Part shown: positions 62,011-64,000 of the stretch, piece after piece
How the letters are laid out: every line of letters starts with the position of its first letter
Position numbering within the stretch: the first letter of the stretch is position 1
Assembly: GCF_005154805.1 (NCBI RefSeq)
Contig: NZ_CP039727.1
Coordinates: 5,267,501-5,331,500, forward strand
Source of the DNA: Bacillus sp. S3
GTDB lineage: Bacteria; Bacillota; Bacilli; Bacillales; Cytobacillaceae
Length of the DNA stretch: 64,000 nucleotides
Direction: 5' to 3'
Notes under the pieces: generated by a model
What the model was told of the DNA's origin: nothing
Databases searched by the model: none
Seen by the model: the letters and a program-made list of their open reading frames with translations, nothing else
Made by a program: the position numbers and the translations under genes

Positions 62011-63207
62011 TTATTCAGGGCTTACCTTCGTTTTAAATGATTGCTCGCCATCTTTGTACTCTAGAATAACAGCGGATTTGATTGGGTTGTGGTTCTTGTC
62101 AAGCTTCATTTTCCCTGTTACAAGCTCAAGTCCGTCTGTTTCAGCCAAGGCCTTTTGGATTTTCTTTGAATCACTGCTGCCGGCACGCTTAATGGCGTCA
62201 GCAATAAAATAAGCAGAGTCATAACCTAATGCGTTGAACGCATCCGGAGACTTGTCTTTGTATTTTGCTTTAAATGCTTTTACGAAATCTTGCACCTTTT
62301 GGTCATCGTCACCTGAAGAATAGTGGTTTGTAATGAACGTATTGTTTAAGGCATCCTTGCCGGCAAGTTCAATTAGTTTAGGAGAATCCCAGCCGTCAGC
62401 ACCCATCATTGGAACCGTAATGCCTAATTCACGAGCCTGCTTTACAATTAGACCAACCTCTTCATAATAGCCAGGAACGAAGATGAAATCAGGGCTTTTC
62501 CCTTTAATGTTTGTTAATTGGGCATGGAAGTCCGTATCCTTCGCTACATAAGCCTCTTCCTTAACAATTTTTCCGCCCTTCTTCTCAAACAATTCTTTGA
62601 AGGAAGCAGCTAGACCCTTAGAGTAGTCACTTGCACTGTCAATGAAGATCGCTGCTGTCTTTGCCTGTAGGTCTTTCGTCGCAAAGTTTGCTGCCACTGT
62701 CCCTTGGAATGGGTCGATGAAGCAAGTACGGAAGACGAAGTCACTTAATTTGCCGTCTTTCACTGTCACGTCTTCAGCCGTTCCTGTCGGTGTCAAAAGT
62801 GGAATGCCGTTACTTTGAGCAATTTCAATCTGTGCTTTTGTATTACCGCTTGTAGCTGCACCGATAATGGCGACAACCTTATCTTGGCTGATCAGCTTCG
62901 TTGCACCGTTAATCGCTTCCGGAGCCTCAGACTTATTATCAAATGGAACAAGCTGTAACTTCTTGCCGTCAATGCCTTCTTTGTTAATTTCCTCTAGCGC
63001 TAGATCAATCCCCTCTTTAATCGATTGACCGTAGGATGCTACACCACCGGAAAGCTCAAGGTTAGCACCAATCTTAATCGTACCGCCTTTGTCCGAGTCC
63101 CCCCCATTACTAGAAGAAGATGATGATGATGTTGAACCACATCCTGCCATCACACCTGCCGCTAACATAAACGACATGAAAATACCAGCTACTTTTTTCT
63201 TTCTCAT
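62011..63207 (-). CDS. livJ: Branched-chain amino acid ABC transporter substrate-binding lipoprotein
   Basis: A 398-aa type I periplasmic-binding protein with a lipoprotein signal (FMLAAGVMAGCGSTSSSSSS) and a Ser/Gly linker. Core motifs are IKIGANLELSGGVASYGQSI, AIIGAATSGNTKAQIEIAQS and FNALGYDSAYFIADAIKRAG. It captures Leu/Ile/Val, or related amino acids or amides; the family is broad. It is the first gene of the operon, with a separate terminator after it. Confidence 0.92.
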   Translation of the reverse strand: MRKKKVAGIFMSFMLAAGVMAGCGSTSSSSSSSNGGDSDKGGTIKIGANLELSGGVASYGQSIKEGIDLALEEINKEGIDGKKLQLVPFDNKSEAPEAINGATKLISQDKVVAIIGAATSGNTKAQIEIAQSNGIPLLTPTGTAEDVTVKDGKLSDFVFRTCFIDPFQGTVAANFATKDLQAKTAAIFIDSASDYSKGLAASFKELFEKKGGKIVKEEAYVAKDTDFHAQLTNIKGKSPDFIFVPGYYEEVGLIVKQARELGITVPMMGADGWDSPKLIELAGKDALNNTFITNHYSSGDDDQKVQDFVKAFKAKYKDKSPDAFNALGYDSAYFIADAIKRAGSSDSKKIQKALAETDGLELVTGKMKLDKNHNPIKSAVILEYKDGEQSFKTKVSPE

Positions 63208-63287
63208 GGCAATACCCCCTGTTTTTCTAAAAATTTTCCCAAAAAGAATTATGCTACTGTTTTAAAAAAAGATAATATTCTGAAAAC

Positions 63288-63316
63288 ATTGTACATAATA
63301 TTTTCAAGTTCGTCTA
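63288..63316 (-). promoter_or_regulatory. Putative SigA promoter of livJ
   Basis: Minus strand TAGACG (63316-63311), 17-bp spacer, TACAAT (63293-63288). The -35 matches four of six bases. Confidence 0.4.
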
Positions 63317-63481
63317 GTCTAATTACGAGTTATTTTAAAATAATTTAGAAAATAACAAAAAATGCTATTTTCCTAGTCTTTTACGCTTTATACCAGTAAA
63401 GAGAATAAGAATTTACTTTTACAGTAAAAATGATTCTCCCTTTCATTTATTTTGTCTAAATAAAATTCTCCCGCCCGCAAC

Positions 63482-63515
63482 AAAAAAAGGAGACCCCCGA
63501 TTCAGAGGTCTCCCA
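63482..63515 (-). terminator. Terminator of the MFS transporter gene
   Basis: Minus-strand GGAGACC/GGTCTCC stem followed by TTTTTTTG. Confidence 0.8.
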
Positions 63516-63525
63516 CTTCCACTAT

Positions 63526-64000
63526 TTACACTAATTCCTTATTTTTCGTTTCCTTTCCCAAAAAGAAGACAGCGAATGCACCAATTAGGACAGAAATACA
63601 AAAGATGAGAAAAATGGCCGAAATGTCTACCTTTTGGGCAACAAGATTCCCAACTAATAATGGCCCTAAAATCCCGCCAACCCTGCCAATTGCGGCAGCC
63701 GTACCCGTTCCTGTTCCGCGGATGATTGTCGGATATTGTTCCGGTGAATAGGCGTAAAGACCACCCCAGGCGCCTAGATTAAAGAATGATAACAGAATGC
63801 CTGCAGTCATCAACATGGCAGTAGATTCTGCCACTCCAAAGAAGTAGGCACTAACGGCCGTACCAATTAGGTAGACGACTAAAACAAACTTACGGCCCAA
63901 TTTTTCAATAAACCATGCTGCAGTAAAATAGCCCGGCAACTGAGCAAGTGTCATTATCAACACATATTCAAAACTTTTGATTAAGCTGAATCCTTTCATA
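63526..64000 (-). CDS. MFS transporter, C-terminal part (truncated by window edge)
   Basis: The visible 157 residues hold the last five to six helices of a major facilitator protein: LAQLPGYFTAAWFIEKLGRK with the conserved loop, YSPEQYPTIIRGTGTGTAAA, and GRVGGILGPLLVGNLV. The YPTxxRGTG motif resembles sugar/aromatic-acid type MFS carriers. The substrate is unknown and the start lies beyond the window; the Met at the edge is not a supported start. Confidence 0.85.
   Translation of the reverse strand, partial: MKGFSLIKSFEYVLIMTLAQLPGYFTAAWFIEKLGRKFVLVVYLIGTAVSAYFFGVAESTAMLMTAGILLSFFNLGAWGGLYAYSPEQYPTIIRGTGTGTAAAIGRVGGILGPLLVGNLVAQKVDISAIFLIFCISVLIGAFAVFFLGKETKNKELV

Larger units (their letters stand above)
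63208..63525. other. Intergenic region between the MFS gene and livJ
   Basis: It holds the putative livJ promoter and the terminator of the MFS gene. The rest is AT-rich; no gene was seen. Confidence 0.5.

Overview
The window reads as a chromosomal segment of a spore-forming Bacillaceae bacterium (a Neobacillus/Mesobacillus/Cytobacillus-like member of Bacillales). Gene order follows the Bacillus subtilis ywjF-ywdI segment (fadF, clsB, argS, ywiB, speB, speE, pbpG, ywhDCB, ywgA, ywfO, rsfA, lipL, pta, hemQ, gerQ, ywdK, ywdI). Spore genes (sspH, a gamma-type SASP, gerQ, rsfA, pbpG) and a consensus ParB site (parS) agree with this. No rRNA, tRNA, CRISPR array, prophage or intact insertion sequence was seen.

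Layout. 1-7.5 kb: a beta-oxidation cluster on the minus strand (fadF, thiolase, 3-hydroxyacyl-CoA dehydrogenase, two acyl-CoA dehydrogenases, start of a TetR gene), with two FadR-like operators. 7.7-26.8 kb: the conserved housekeeping and sporulation block. 26.8-28.4 kb: parS and molybdate transport genes modAB without modC. 28.7-41 kb: a minus-strand block for a membrane formate dehydrogenase and its molybdenum cofactor (fdhD, fdhA, fdhB, cytochrome b subunit, fdhE, mobA, two moeA genes, moaE, moaD, moeB). fdhA has an in-frame UGA followed by a textbook bacterial SECIS hairpin, so it is a selenoprotein. 41.4-43.5 kb: pdxK/thiD, yojF, bshB2. 43.7-51.4 kb: a CRP/FNR regulator divergent from a Sec-type nitrous oxide reductase cluster (cytochrome c, nosZ, a membrane protein, nosD, nosY, nosF, a lipoprotein). 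51.6-58.5 kb: assorted single genes, including a tandem P-loop ATPase and a B12-binding radical SAM protein. 58.6-63.2 kb: a branched-chain amino acid ABC transporter operon. The right end is a truncated MFS transporter.

How parts work together. Three promoters (fdhD-fdhA, the regulator gene itself, nosC-nosZ) each carry a TGTGA-N6-TCACA-like box centred exactly 41.5 bp upstream of the start predicted from a -10 element. The regulator's recognition helix has the RExxxR pattern expected to read TGTGA. The window therefore seems to hold a small anaerobic regulon that couples formate oxidation to N2O respiration.

The most unusual signal is intergenic. Five spacers contain short words repeated at an exact 21-bp spacing (six, six, six, nine and six units). 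Each array has its own word, but two arrays 40 kb apart share CGACAGTAA. Other spacers hold 52-bp and 45-bp phrase repeats, one of them filling the 5' leader of ywiB-argS. Two dispersed repeat families (a GGGTGTCAGGCACC palindrome and a structured element of about 240 bp) are also present.
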